From Strigamia acuminata (taxonomy: Eukaryota; Arthropoda; Chilopoda; Geophilomorpha; Linotaeniidae): a stretch of DNA of 60,000 bases. Made by a program: the position numbers and the translations under genes. Below, piece by piece: positions 33,942-44,186 of the stretch (positions are counted from its first letter, which is position 1; each line of letters starts with the position of its first letter). The notes beneath the pieces were generated by a model, which saw only the letters and a program-made list of their open reading frames with translations, searched no databases and was not told where the DNA came from. Where the stretch lies: NCBI GenBank assembly GCA_949358305.1, contig OX442314.1:27019118-27079117 (forward strand). The letters run 5' to 3'.

Positions 33942-35244
33942 TGCATCTTCAAGAAAATATAAATTTTATTTGAGAACATGAATCGAAACGTCGGCAACTA
34001 ATTTAATTTAAATTAAACTAATTGTCGACCTAAAATCGGGTTAAATTCCATAATTAATTCTTAAGTTCCCTTTGTTAGCGTGTTTCCTTCATTTGTCGAA
34101 TAATTATTAAAATTAATAATTATTCTTGACTTGGTAGATAATTTCATCTTATCCTTTAAAAACAATATTGTTGACAAAATATTCAATTTAGCGTTTATTA
34201 GATGAAATAAACCTAATTTTGGCACCTAAACGACATAATAACTAAAAAACCTGTCAAAATATTAAAAAATATTTTTGCAGGTTTTTAGTACCTGACAATA
34301 GTCACTTTTCATGATTTTAACTGTACGAATAATTCTATAATTCGTCCGAGTAAATAATCCATCACCGACATCTGGTGGCGTTTGTCACTATCATACACGT
34401 GACTTGTTAACACATGTATGCTCACCAATTTCCAAGGAACTTAAGAGATATTTTATCTTTCATAAAATAAACACTTACTAATTAGGTGCAGTCCTAAAAG
34501 GGTATATTTGGCTAGTTTAACGTCTAGCTTCACGTATTTGCGAGGGCTGCTCGGTTCCGGCGACGTTGGCCGATAAAAACGTTGTGCGGCGCGTGCGAAC
34601 TCTAAGTCTGCCGTAATGGACGCTTAACCAAAATAAATGTCGTCAATTAATGTCAAAATATTATTAATTTTGACAAAATATTGCTTAAATATTTACCGGA
34701 AAATCACGTAGTGAATTCGCGGGAAGGTTCCTTGCGATTCTGCCACGAAATAGTTTCGATAATCAGCGTTGTGTCGATAATTTCTGAATTTGAACTGATA
34801 TTCGTCAAATGAAAAAATCAGTAAAATAAACGATAAGTGTTCAAAATCATCTAGATTTTAACTCACTAAATTTCAGCGAAAATCCGTTAAAGCGTCGAAG
34901 AGTCGAGAATAATCCTTGATTTCAGTCCAGTACAAAACTTGGCGAACAAGTGAGTGATAATCTCAAACCAGGGGTTAAGGGGAGTTTCGAGGAGTAATTT
35001 GATTGGTTTGTAATTACTCATCTCGAAGTTTCTATTAACCCAAAGGGGGAAACACAGTTTCAAGTAAATGTTTACACGTAGATTAATTTAAATACGATCG
35101 GCCGTGTAAAAATAACTCAAACATTTGTTAAATTTTATTCACAAAAAAAAAAAAATGTTTTTAATTAATAAAATCTAACAATCCTTCGTGAATATGATTG
35201 GGAATATTTATTTTAAAATAAAATATTTTCAATATATTGTGTCT
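33942..35244. other. E2 spacer between pol and ORFX
   Basis: 1.3 kb, AT-rich, with no gene. It contains the AATAATTATT/AATAATTATT inverted pair near 34098-34125, a CTCF-like motif at 34366-34380, and a possible acceptor CTTGAAG just before the ORFX start. The site equivalent to the E2 insertion point in E1 is near 35065. Confidence 0.55.
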
Positions 35245-38200
35245 TTAACCCAACTTGACTTGTTTTAGACAATTTACGAGTTGTACAAAATCGGTCACGT
35301 ATTTTGTGTTCGGCTTGGGTCTACGTTTAGACTGTCGAACGGGAGATGGAAATCTTTTCCTCTTTTTAGACGGATTTTGAGGAGTTTCGTCCTCTTTAGA
35401 AGAAATTTGAGAAGTTTCCTCCTCTTTCTCTTCAACTAAATTCTCTGTTTCCATGGATACAGGCTCATTTATTAATTCAGAATTAATAACTTGATCCGCC
35501 ATCCAATCTGGAGTCGGGTGTGACTCGTTGGTGCCGACTTTCTGGTCTAATGTCCATTCCTCAATCGGATAACTTGGGATATAAGGCATTAAATCCTGTA
35601 TGTTGATCGCTTTTGCTTTCGTGTTATCGGAAAGCTTCCGTAGTGTGTAGGAACCTCCGCCGAGAACAGCCGTAATTTCCCAAGGTCCATCACGTTTCTC
35701 AGCGAATCCTGCCGAAATCCCTTTATCTTTATTCGATAAAATATGTGTGGCTTTCCACACGAGATCTCCTTTGGCGAATTGACAAATATAATATTTGTCT
35801 TTATGTAGTCGATCATGCTTTTCGTAATTCGATTGAATTTTTCGATGCATTTCGCTGTGTGCACGTCTAATTACGTCTAAAATACTATAGACATAGGCTT
35901 CGGGGTTCTCTTTGTCGAATTTGATAGCGTGTTTAGTAATACGCGGGTCAAATGGCAAAGGAACGATTCTTCCGGTATTAAGAATCATCGGAGAACAATT
36001 TGTTGCCTCGGACTTGGCGGTGCGCATTGCAAAGGCAAAAGAATTTAAATATTTTGGCCAGTGGGAGTGAATGTCCGAGTATAAAGCTAACATCATTTTT
36101 AAAGTCCTGTTAGCCCGCTCTGTAATATTAGCGGCAGCGTGATATGGACTAATGTGAGCAATATCTACGTGATTTTTTTGACAAAAATCATTAAATATTG
36201 TCGACACGAATTGTTTGCCGTTGTCGGAGATTATCTTTTTTGGATATCCCCAACGGTGGAAAACTTCGCTCATTTTATTAACGATGCATTCACTTGATGC
36301 AGTCGCTAGTGGGAAGACTTCAATCCATTTTGTACAATTATCAATGATTACGAAAATCCATTTTAATTGTGAACGACCGGCTGGTTTTGGTCCCATCAGG
36401 TCAATGCTTACAGTCTCCCACGGGTTGGTCATGTTGTGGGGTGTATAGCTTGCCCGATGCTTTTGGTGTTGACTAGGTTTGTATTGTTGGCAATGAGTGC
36501 AACTGCGAACGTAGTTTCGAGTGTCTTTGCTCATTCTAGGCCAGAAATACATCTTTTTTGCTCTATCTAGGGTTTTGCTCATGCCGGCATGTCCTGTAAG
36601 TGGGTGGCCATGGCATGCGAATAATGCACGTCTCACAAGAGAGCGTGGAATTACCGCCTTAAACCCGTTGCCGGAGTCGTTTAACTCCTCCTCATCGGTC
36701 GGAGCAAAATAAATTAGCATAACACCTTTATTTTCTTCCGGTTCGTCGAGAGTGTAGCCACGAATCGCATTTAACCAATGTTTATCCGTGATACGATTTT
36801 TTAATTTTTCGTCTCCTTTTAGGTAAACAAGGATTTTACTACATGCTGGATCTTTAAGCTGCGCTTCGATAATTTCGTCTCGCGTCGGCGGAACTACTTT
36901 TAGGATATCTGTTAGCGCAGTGTGTACATTTTCGTGATTACAATTGTGGACATCTATATGTCTGCAATTTTCTCTCGTACATCCTTCTTCCTCCCCCTTT
37001 TCTCCAGAATCATGAAATCTAACTGGATTATATGATTCTGAGAAAAAATCCAAACTAAGGCCAACATTTGTGAGAAAATGTTTGCGCTCAGTCTCCGTCA
37101 CTTGTAAAGATGCACACCTGTTTCCATTCCAAGTTGGATAGAAATGGGTGATTTCCTCTGGTTCGATATAATCGTAATCCGGAGTGTCTAGTGCAGACAG
37201 TGGGGCGCGTGACAATGCGTCCGCTACTTGGTTCATTGCGCCGCGTCTAAAAATAATTTTAAACGCGCCACATTGTATTTTGACGGCCCAACGACCAAAC
37301 CTTCCCGATGGTTCCGGCGTACTCATCAACCAGCTAAGGGCCTTAGCATCGGACTCGAGAGTGAAAGTCGTGTATTCAATATATGGGCGAAATCTTTCGA
37401 TTGCCCATACAACAGCCAAACACTCCAATTCCGGCGTAGAATACCTTACTTCGGCCCCGTGTAACACTCGACTGGCGTACGCGACTGCTTTCGGGACCAT
37501 TATTAATTTCTGTTTCTTTTCACAGAATAATTCTACGTCTTGACAGAGTACTGCACCTAAACCTGAATGAGAAGCATCTGTCAAAATGACAAAAGGCTTA
37601 TTCATATCTGGCATGTGGAGAAGGGCTTGGTCCTTGTCACACAAAATATCTTTGATAGTTTCGAATGCAGTTGTTTGTGGATCATCCCACACAAACTTTG
37701 CTTGATCATGCATAATATTGGTCAATGGACGAGCAATATTTGCGATGTTAGGAATGAATTTTCGGAAAAAATTCGCAAGTCCTACAAATCTTTGAATGTC
37801 TTTAGAACAAGTCGGTTTGGGAAAATTCCTTACAGCCGAGACTTTGTCAGGGTCTGGAAGAAGAGATCCCTCCGAAATTAAATGGCCTAAAAATCGTAAT
37901 GATGTTCGACCAAATTTTGACTTGTCTTTATTGATAGTTAGATTTGCGGCATCTAACTTCTCAAGTACGTCTTTAATATGTAATAAATGATTTTCCCAGG
38001 TGTCGGAAAAAATAATTATATCGTCTAAGTAGACCAGAGCGTGTTTATATAAAGAGTCACCCAGTACGGTAGTCATGAGGTGTTGAAAAGAACTAGGTGC
38101 ATTACAAAGACCAAATGGCAATCTCTTGAATTGAAATTTGCCTTTTGGGGTGTAAAAAGCAGTTTTGCTCTTATCCTCCTCCTCCATTTCCATTTGATGA

Positions 38201-39522
38201 TAACCTTTAGTTAAATCAATGGACGTAAAGTACTTGGCCTGATTAGTATGGTGAATCAATAGGTCAATACTTGGCATTTGAATTGCATCAACTTCTGTGA
38301 TCGCATTCAACCAGCGGTAGTCGATACATAATCGATACTTCCCGCCGGGTTTAGCCACTATGACGGGGTGACTTATATAAGGGCCAGTGGCAGGTTCGAT
38401 TAACCCATCAGCCTCTAACTCCTCGACCAATTCCGTCATAATGGCCTTCTTGGCCGGGTTGTACATTCTATACGGCTGGTGTTTCCAAGTAGCACCAGGT
38501 TTAAACTTGATGCTGTGCTTGGCCACCTTCGTGCAGCCCAATTGATCTCGAAATACGTTTTTTAATTTCAAAAGAACGTTTACGAGTAATTGTTTTTCTT
38601 CCGCCGAGCTGTTGCAGCCTTCGACGAGTTTTTCTGCCCAGTCCGGTGAGGTGGGATTTCCTTCACCTTGGAGACCCAAAGTCTTAATGCTTGCTAAGCA
38701 ACAGTTAAGTTCAGTGGTCTCGTACGGGGCTGTCCATCCGGGCATGTCATCACAGGTGAACACAGCCCGTCGGGGATTAGGGTTTATCCCCGTTCTACGC
38801 ATAAAATTGTGACCCAAAATCAACCCACATACATTCTTGTGTAGAATTATGAAGGTCATAGGTGTAACTCTCCTTTTATCGGCCCATTTGACACAAAGAC
38901 AAACTTGACCGATAGGTCGGTGATCTATTCCGACCGCGCAGACACGCATTCCCCGGGGACATTCTTGTATGAATTCCACCGGAATTTCTGTGTTTGAGAG
39001 GAGTTGTACTCCAATAAAACATTGGGTGGCTCCAGAGTCCATTAGTGCGTTGTAATCCAAATCTCCAATTTGGACATTCATACGCGGATCATCTTTGCCA
39101 CCATTGATTAATTTGCTATTGCAAAGTTTGCCAAGCAATACTTTTCGTCCTTTCTTGTTCCATTTTTCAAGTTTAAGAAGTTTTCTTAACTTGAAAACTT
39201 TGGGTACAAGCGGTTTCTTGGGTGCATTCCAGCTTCCACTGAAAATACTCAAATTTTCTAGTTGGTTTGTCATGACTTTTAAATTTTCATCGACACCGCC
39301 AGTAGAGCTGCTAGTCTTTCGACAGACAGGTACTGCTTCGTAAGAAATGACCAACGATGGTGGTTTATTCTTCGAATCGTCGACATATGGCACTGTGAGG
39401 TGACTAGGCTTATGTCTTAATTTAAATTCATCTTTCCGTGAAAATAAATCATTTGACAATTCCGAGAGAGGAAACAATTCGTTAGGCGGGGGTTGGGCAA
39501 TTTGAACAACCCCCTGAATCAG
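35245..39522 (-). CDS. pol: E2 pol polyprotein: protease, RT, RNase H, integrase
   Basis: Read in the -1 frame from the slippery site at the end of gag, so it needs no start codon of its own (the first in-frame ATG is late). Order of parts: aspartic protease with LMDSGATQ (about residue 145); RT with LCIDYRWLN, GLCNAPSSF and YLDD; RNase H with LTDASHSGLGAVL and the later Glu and Asp; integrase with the HHCC finger (HGHPLTGHAG ... CTHCQQYK), a core D..D..E ending in ITERANR, and a GPF-like DGPWEI module. There is no chromodomain. A Glu/Lys-rich tail ends near a basic stretch. The PR-RT-RH-IN order is that of Ty3/gypsy (Metaviridae). About 1,425 aa, no internal stop. Confidence 0.95.
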   Translation of the reverse strand: MIQGVVQIAQPPPNELFPLSELSNDLFSRKDEFKLRHKPSHLTVPYVDDSKNKPPSLVISYEAVPVCRKTSSSTGGVDENLKVMTNQLENLSIFSGSWNAPKKPLVPKVFKLRKLLKLEKWNKKGRKVLLGKLCNSKLINGGKDDPRMNVQIGDLDYNALMDSGATQCFIGVQLLSNTEIPVEFIQECPRGMRVCAVGIDHRPIGQVCLCVKWADKRRVTPMTFIILHKNVCGLILGHNFMRRTGINPNPRRAVFTCDDMPGWTAPYETTELNCCLASIKTLGLQGEGNPTSPDWAEKLVEGCNSSAEEKQLLVNVLLKLKNVFRDQLGCTKVAKHSIKFKPGATWKHQPYRMYNPAKKAIMTELVEELEADGLIEPATGPYISHPVIVAKPGGKYRLCIDYRWLNAITEVDAIQMPSIDLLIHHTNQAKYFTSIDLTKGYHQMEMEEEDKSKTAFYTPKGKFQFKRLPFGLCNAPSSFQHLMTTVLGDSLYKHALVYLDDIIIFSDTWENHLLHIKDVLEKLDAANLTINKDKSKFGRTSLRFLGHLISEGSLLPDPDKVSAVRNFPKPTCSKDIQRFVGLANFFRKFIPNIANIARPLTNIMHDQAKFVWDDPQTTAFETIKDILCDKDQALLHMPDMNKPFVILTDASHSGLGAVLCQDVELFCEKKQKLIMVPKAVAYASRVLHGAEVRYSTPELECLAVVWAIERFRPYIEYTTFTLESDAKALSWLMSTPEPSGRFGRWAVKIQCGAFKIIFRRGAMNQVADALSRAPLSALDTPDYDYIEPEEITHFYPTWNGNRCASLQVTETERKHFLTNVGLSLDFFSESYNPVRFHDSGEKGEEEGCTRENCRHIDVHNCNHENVHTALTDILKVVPPTRDEIIEAQLKDPACSKILVYLKGDEKLKNRITDKHWLNAIRGYTLDEPEENKGVMLIYFAPTDEEELNDSGNGFKAVIPRSLVRRALFACHGHPLTGHAGMSKTLDRAKKMYFWPRMSKDTRNYVRSCTHCQQYKPSQHQKHRASYTPHNMTNPWETVSIDLMGPKPAGRSQLKWIFVIIDNCTKWIEVFPLATASSECIVNKMSEVFHRWGYPKKIISDNGKQFVSTIFNDFCQKNHVDIAHISPYHAAANITERANRTLKMMLALYSDIHSHWPKYLNSFAFAMRTAKSEATNCSPMILNTGRIVPLPFDPRITKHAIKFDKENPEAYVYSILDVIRRAHSEMHRKIQSNYEKHDRLHKDKYYICQFAKGDLVWKATHILSNKDKGISAGFAEKRDGPWEITAVLGGGSYTLRKLSDNTKAKAINIQDLMPYIPSYPIEEWTLDQKVGTNESHPTPDWMADQVINSELINEPVSMETENLVEEKEEETSQISSKEDETPQNPSKKRKRFPSPVRQSKRRPKPNTKYVTDFVQLVNCLKQVKLG

Positions 39523-39528
39523 TTTTTT
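39488..39528 (-). promoter_or_regulatory. Programmed -1 frameshift signal, E2
   Basis: Minus strand: heptamer A AAA AAC (39528-39522) in the gag frame, immediately followed by the gag stop TGA. A 7-nt spacer separates it from a perfect 8-bp stem GGGGGTTG/CAACCCCC (39514-39507 with 39495-39488) closing an 11-nt loop. The -1 frame is open into pol. This is the textbook layout. Confidence 0.9.
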
Positions 39529-41543
39529 GTCTCGTCGGGAGTGACTGAATCAGTGGCTGCTGGTAAATGCTTAATTAACAGGTCAACCATGTTTTTCTGG
39601 AAGTCAGTAAATTTGGAGTCTAAAGTCTCTGACGTAACCCAATTTTGTTTGGGTCGTTTAAACTCGGGGTTGGGAGCAGAGTGGTTAAATCTTTTATTTG
39701 AGTTTAACGAGTCTGCTTTCCCTGGTAATTTTTTGGCAAGAGCGGGACATTCTCTTTTAAAATGTCCAGGCTCGTGACAGAAAAAGCATTTTTCAGTAGT
39801 CTTTTCATACTGGGCGGCAAATAATCGCTCCATTGAACCATCGTCAGTTGAGTCGTCATTTTCCGACTCGTCTTCATTTTCAACTTCATCTTGTGTTTGC
39901 GTTAAACGTAGTGAAGTTTTAGATGGAAAAATCTTAGATTTTTCGTGAAGTTTGGGAGTAGGATGATTCTCTCGATTATCGTACTCCAATTTTGCTGCAA
40001 GTTGAGAACTTTCAAACTTAGAGCGATTTGCTCCTACATATTGTAGAATGTCATCTACTGTAAAGTTACCATACATTCCTTGTGTACATAACGCCGTGAA
40101 ACTTTCTTGAGTTAAATTGTCGAATAATTGCGCACGTCCAGTTTTATCACCTGGCGGCACTTCACCTTGTTCTTGCGTATAACGCAGAAGAAAACTATAA
40201 AGTGACTCGTCGGCTCGTTGTTTTACATTAAGAAGTCGCCTTTCTCTTGTAAGTGGAACGAGGTCGAAACAATCGAGGAAAGAGGCTTCGAAAGTTCGCC
40301 AACTGTTAAAGGTATGGCGTTGCTTATGGAACCAACGTTGTGCATGGCCTAATAGTCGTCCAGGTACAGCAGTGTGTACCATGTCGTCTAAAGGGATGCC
40401 TTTCCCGAGTGCGACAGCTTTGACGATTTCAAGGAATCGCGCAACCTCTGTCTCGATTCCTTTTCCAAAATTCTGACTGGGAGTACTCGGGCTTCGGATT
40501 TGACCTACTAAACCCTGAATAATTTGTTTTACATTTTCGTCCGACAAATTAGAAGCAGAGTTCGAATTGGGTGTAGACCGACTTTCTTGGTCTCTGGGTG
40601 GCGGATTTGGCTCTCCTTGAAAATTTTGATGTCTATCAGGTGGCGGTGGAGAACGCGAATTATTACGTCGGTGGAAATTATTGTTATAATTTCCCCCTCT
40701 ACCAGCGTGAGATTCGTCACTACTCGAGTTAGGATCGGAGTCACGAGGATCACCAGGAGCTCCGGGAAATCGTTGATTTCTCGGCGGAGCTCGTCCACCT
40801 TGAGAGCGGGAATTTCTATAATTCCTAAAATCTCCATCAGACTGGGTGTGAGATTGAAAATTTTGATAATTTTCATTTCTCCCCCTTGGTTGGACCGACA
40901 GATTAGTTCGAGGCTGTGGAACTCTGAAAGAATCATTCAAATTCCCAGTGGGAGCGGGTAAATTATTATTTACTGCCGTCGCACTTGGCAAATTTCGGGA
41001 AATTGGCGCAGAAATATTTCCTTGTCCGGAATTTCCCATTCTTTCGGCCGAATTCGATCGCCAAGAACTAGTTGGTAACTGAATCGAAGGTTGAACAGAT
41101 AGTGAAGAATTTAACTGCCCATTGTCGTCACGAGCAACATTCATTCGCCATCCAGGTAATTGCTGGTAGCGATATGTGGCCGGTGAACGAGGGCCAGTTC
41201 GATCTACAGAAACACTTTGTTCGTTGGTTACAACTACATCGGGAGTAATTACACGATTTCTCTCGTGATGATTATTCGCCGTGTATTGTTGAGCTTCACA
41301 CAAAGAGGAAAACTGCGTCACTTCCAATTGGTAATGGCGACAGTAAACTTCTAAATCATGTGGGACTGATAGTGGATCCGTTCGAGAACTACCTGGGTTG
41401 GAAACGTCTCTAGGAACATTTTCTTCCCCCTGGCTTTCTAGATCAGACTCCACAATTCCTCTTGGTGTTTCACACATACCACCACGTCGTCGTGCTCCAC
41501 GATTTCCTCGTGTTCCACGAACTCTTACAGGTCTACGGGCCAT
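39519..41543 (-). CDS. gag: E2 gag polyprotein
   Basis: 674 aa from ATG 41543 (the frame runs a few codons farther up, but only to TTG). It is a structural protein of the intracellular particle. A very basic start (RRPVRVRGTRGNRGARRRGG) and long Asn/Arg/Ser/Gln-rich region lead to the capsid-like part (ARFLEIVKAVALGKG to FTALCTQGMYG). A single CCHC zinc knuckle, CFFCHEPGHFKREC, near the end binds RNA. Compared with E1 it lacks eight residues (IPIFDGKQ) just before the capsid part and one Ala later, both in frame. Confidence 0.93.
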   Translation of the reverse strand: MARRPVRVRGTRGNRGARRRGGMCETPRGIVESDLESQGEENVPRDVSNPGSSRTDPLSVPHDLEVYCRHYQLEVTQFSSLCEAQQYTANNHHERNRVITPDVVVTNEQSVSVDRTGPRSPATYRYQQLPGWRMNVARDDNGQLNSSLSVQPSIQLPTSSWRSNSAERMGNSGQGNISAPISRNLPSATAVNNNLPAPTGNLNDSFRVPQPRTNLSVQPRGRNENYQNFQSHTQSDGDFRNYRNSRSQGGRAPPRNQRFPGAPGDPRDSDPNSSSDESHAGRGGNYNNNFHRRNNSRSPPPPDRHQNFQGEPNPPPRDQESRSTPNSNSASNLSDENVKQIIQGLVGQIRSPSTPSQNFGKGIETEVARFLEIVKAVALGKGIPLDDMVHTAVPGRLLGHAQRWFHKQRHTFNSWRTFEASFLDCFDLVPLTRERRLLNVKQRADESLYSFLLRYTQEQGEVPPGDKTGRAQLFDNLTQESFTALCTQGMYGNFTVDDILQYVGANRSKFESSQLAAKLEYDNRENHPTPKLHEKSKIFPSKTSLRLTQTQDEVENEDESENDDSTDDGSMERLFAAQYEKTTEKCFFCHEPGHFKRECPALAKKLPGKADSLNSNKRFNHSAPNPEFKRPKQNWVTSETLDSKFTDFQKNMVDLLIKHLPAATDSVTPDETKN

Positions 41544-42398
41544 AATACTCAAAGAAATACACGTACAACAAGAAAAAATAAGATTTTAACTGAACTAGCG
41601 TAAATGTAACACGCTTAATATTAAACTAAGAAATAATTTGAAAAAATACAACCTTAGCTGCTGAAACTGAAGTGGCTTCGGGAAAAAACTGTCCTGTTGA
41701 GTGGTCAAGAATGGTCCAAACGGGCACTGGTCACAAGGCACAACTGGATGGTCGCACTGTCGAAAAGCAAGTGTGGCTGAATATTGGTTGTCAAACTAGC
41801 TTCCGGAAAATCTCCTTTGTCAAGACAGTCTGCTGTGATTGGCGATGTTGAAAAATTTCTGATAATTTCTAATCCGAAATTCTCAACAATGTCACATCTG
41901 GATGACCTACTCCGAGCTGCATCGTGAGTGGCTCTCTTTGTCACATTCTTTACTTCGTCAAAGATAAAAATAATAATCCAAAACGTTGAACAGAACAATG
42001 GAAACTTGGTCAAGTTTTTTAACCAGCAAAATAAAATGTTTTAACTTGTTATTTTTCAGTCAGCAGGATTTCTAGTCAAATTCGTTTTTTGATCGAAATT
42101 CAAGGTTTCGAAATTTTCCAGAATATAGTCGAATATTCTGGGAAACTCAACAAAATCAAAATAGATTTTTTTGTACGAAATTCGGATTTATAATGAGTTT
42201 TTCAAAATAATCCAAAAATTCGAATTCAGATATTTCCAAAAGATAATGAGAATTTTTTGAAAACAAATGGATATTTCACAGTAAGTTTATAGAAAAAAAT
42301 CGGAAATTTCTAATTATAATATCTACATAAAATAATCAAGAAATTTATTTTTCAATTTTACACTTGATCACAGAGTTCACTTCAATAAAACGCAACCT
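41544..42398. other. E2 5' leader between primer site and gag
   Basis: About 855 nt with no long frame. It should carry the packaging signal and any splice donor. AT-rich near the LTR and more mixed near gag. Confidence 0.5.
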
Positions 42399-42416
42399 AT
42401 CTCGGTGGGACCTCCA
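42399..42416 (-). promoter_or_regulatory. E2 primer binding site, tRNA-Gln
   Basis: Minus strand TGGAGGTCCCACCGAGAT, two bases (CG) after the 5' LTR end. It is complementary to the 3' end of metazoan tRNA-Gln (..ATCTCGGTGGGACCT plus CCA), as recalled from known tRNA sequences. Confidence 0.85.
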
Positions 42417-42418
42417 CG

Positions 42419-44008
42419 TGTGACGATTACCTTCTGGAGATAGCAATTGCTAAACTAAAGTGTGAACTATCTGTGTGAAAATGTAAAATATGCAAACCTG
42501 ATGTTTTCTCAAAGCATATAACATTTATTCCGGTTTGAACCTTATATAAATACTATGCCTACAAGTGGCTAAAATGACGATAAGTTAAACTATACAGTTA
42601 TTTGGCAAAAGCCCTGAAATAATATCATTTGAAGGCTTCAGTCATGCAATAAGAATTTGTAACGGTCTTATTGCTGTGACGTAAAAGATGTCATCTATGA
42701 ATGGCTTTGGCTTCTAAATGGTCCGGGGTTTGGTTCTAAAAGGCGTGTAAATGGTTAGGCTGGGTGGGTTATATCCGAGAGGTGCGGTTGACTTTTCTGT
42801 ATCGTCACACACATCGCATCGCAGATAATTATTGTAATCAATAATTATTGCGAGATGTAACAATGTGAGAATAAATATTCATATTAATTCTATGGAAGTA
42901 ATCATGATATTTTAGAGTCACAAACTTAACTAAAACTATGAAAATAAGTAAAATATATTAAAATAGCGCCGAGCTATTTTTTGCCCCGAGTGCAATCAAC
43001 ATCTAAGTTAGACTTAAATGTTCCGTCAAACCAATAACGAATTGAATCGAAATATCTCGCAGGAAAGGTTATCCATCGCCGGGAAATTACTCCACTCGGT
43101 CCTGGCTGGCGGGAGAGTAACCGGGAAATTACTCCGCGTCGATCACTCTGATAATGCGTCTGTGAAATATAAATACTCCACTCTAGATTCTACATTACCA
43201 ATGCGTCTGTGAATTTTACTCCACTCTAGATTCTGCACTCTACAACGGAATGTTGGCATGAAGCTGGAGGGAGTGTGTCTGTGGGTTGTACCCCACTCTA
43301 GATACTACACTTAAATGTGTCTGTGAATTACTCACTCTAGTTACTACATTTCTACAACGGAATGTTGGCATGAAGAGGCGGGCAGTGTGTCTGTGAGTCT
43401 TCTACCCACTCTAGATACTTACACTAAATACAAAGTATTTCTACAACGGATTGTCGGAACGCAGAGAAGTATAATATGTGCTCAAGTAATATCAGTATCA
43501 AACAAAAACAGAACAAGAGCGAGCTATATCCGTTTTACAGGGGGATATATACTCGGTGAGGAGAATAGCTGTTCAGTGATCCAATGGGATCACTGGGCAG
43601 TCAAATCCATCCAATCCCAGATCACAGGAAGTGGATACTCAGGACATAGTCTTCTACTAGGTCCACTACAGGAACTGGATACACAGGACACACTTTGGAT
43701 TAAGTCCTTTTGACTATAATCCAAAAGGAGTCCAACTCACAGTGGGTGATGGGGGGTGACTTCACCAGGTGTAGAGTTTGCACATAATTCAATAGAATTA
43801 TGTGACAAATAAATCAACTAGTATTTAAACATCCAAAAGTATTTAAAAGTGTCTAAAGTTGCAGTGGAATAAAATATAAATAGTAATTTATATTTTATTC
43901 ACTCAAAAATTGTCGAAATTTGAAATTACCGCTAAAACGTATCAGCGCCATCTATTGGTGAAGTAATCGTCCTATACTAACAAAGTGTATGACAGTGTAA
44001 CCGTCACA
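42419..44008 (-). repeat. E2 5' LTR
   Basis: 1590 bp, TGTGACG...CGTCACA, identical by eye to the 3' LTR. It is followed on the high side by target duplication AATG and E1 sequence. Confidence 0.95.
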
Positions 44009-44186
44009 AATGTTTACACGTAGATTAATTTAAATACAATCGGCCGTGTAAAAATAACTCAAACATTTGTTAGATTTTATTCACACCAAAAAAAAATGTT
44101 TTTAATTAATAAAATTTAACAATCCTTCGTGAATATGATTGGAAATATTTATTTTAAAATAAAATATTTTCAATATATTGTGTTTT
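44009..44186. other. E1 spacer remnant after pol, upper side of the E2 insertion
   Basis: AATG duplication, then AT-rich non-coding sequence matching E2 35065-35244. The rest of the E1 spacer is at 28928-30038. Confidence 0.7.

Larger units (their letters stand above)
30039..44008 (-). mobile_element. Ty3/gypsy LTR retrotransposon E2, complete, nested in E1
   Basis: 13,970 bp. LTRs 42419-44008 (5') and 30039-31628 (3') are both 1590 bp and show no difference by eye. The 4-bp target duplication is AATG (30035-30038 and 44009-44012). It has a primer site, gag, -1 shift, pol, ORFX and polypurine tract, all open. It entered E1 between pol and ORFX in the same orientation. Structure and LTR identity suggest a very recent and perhaps still mobile copy. 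Confidence 0.95.
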
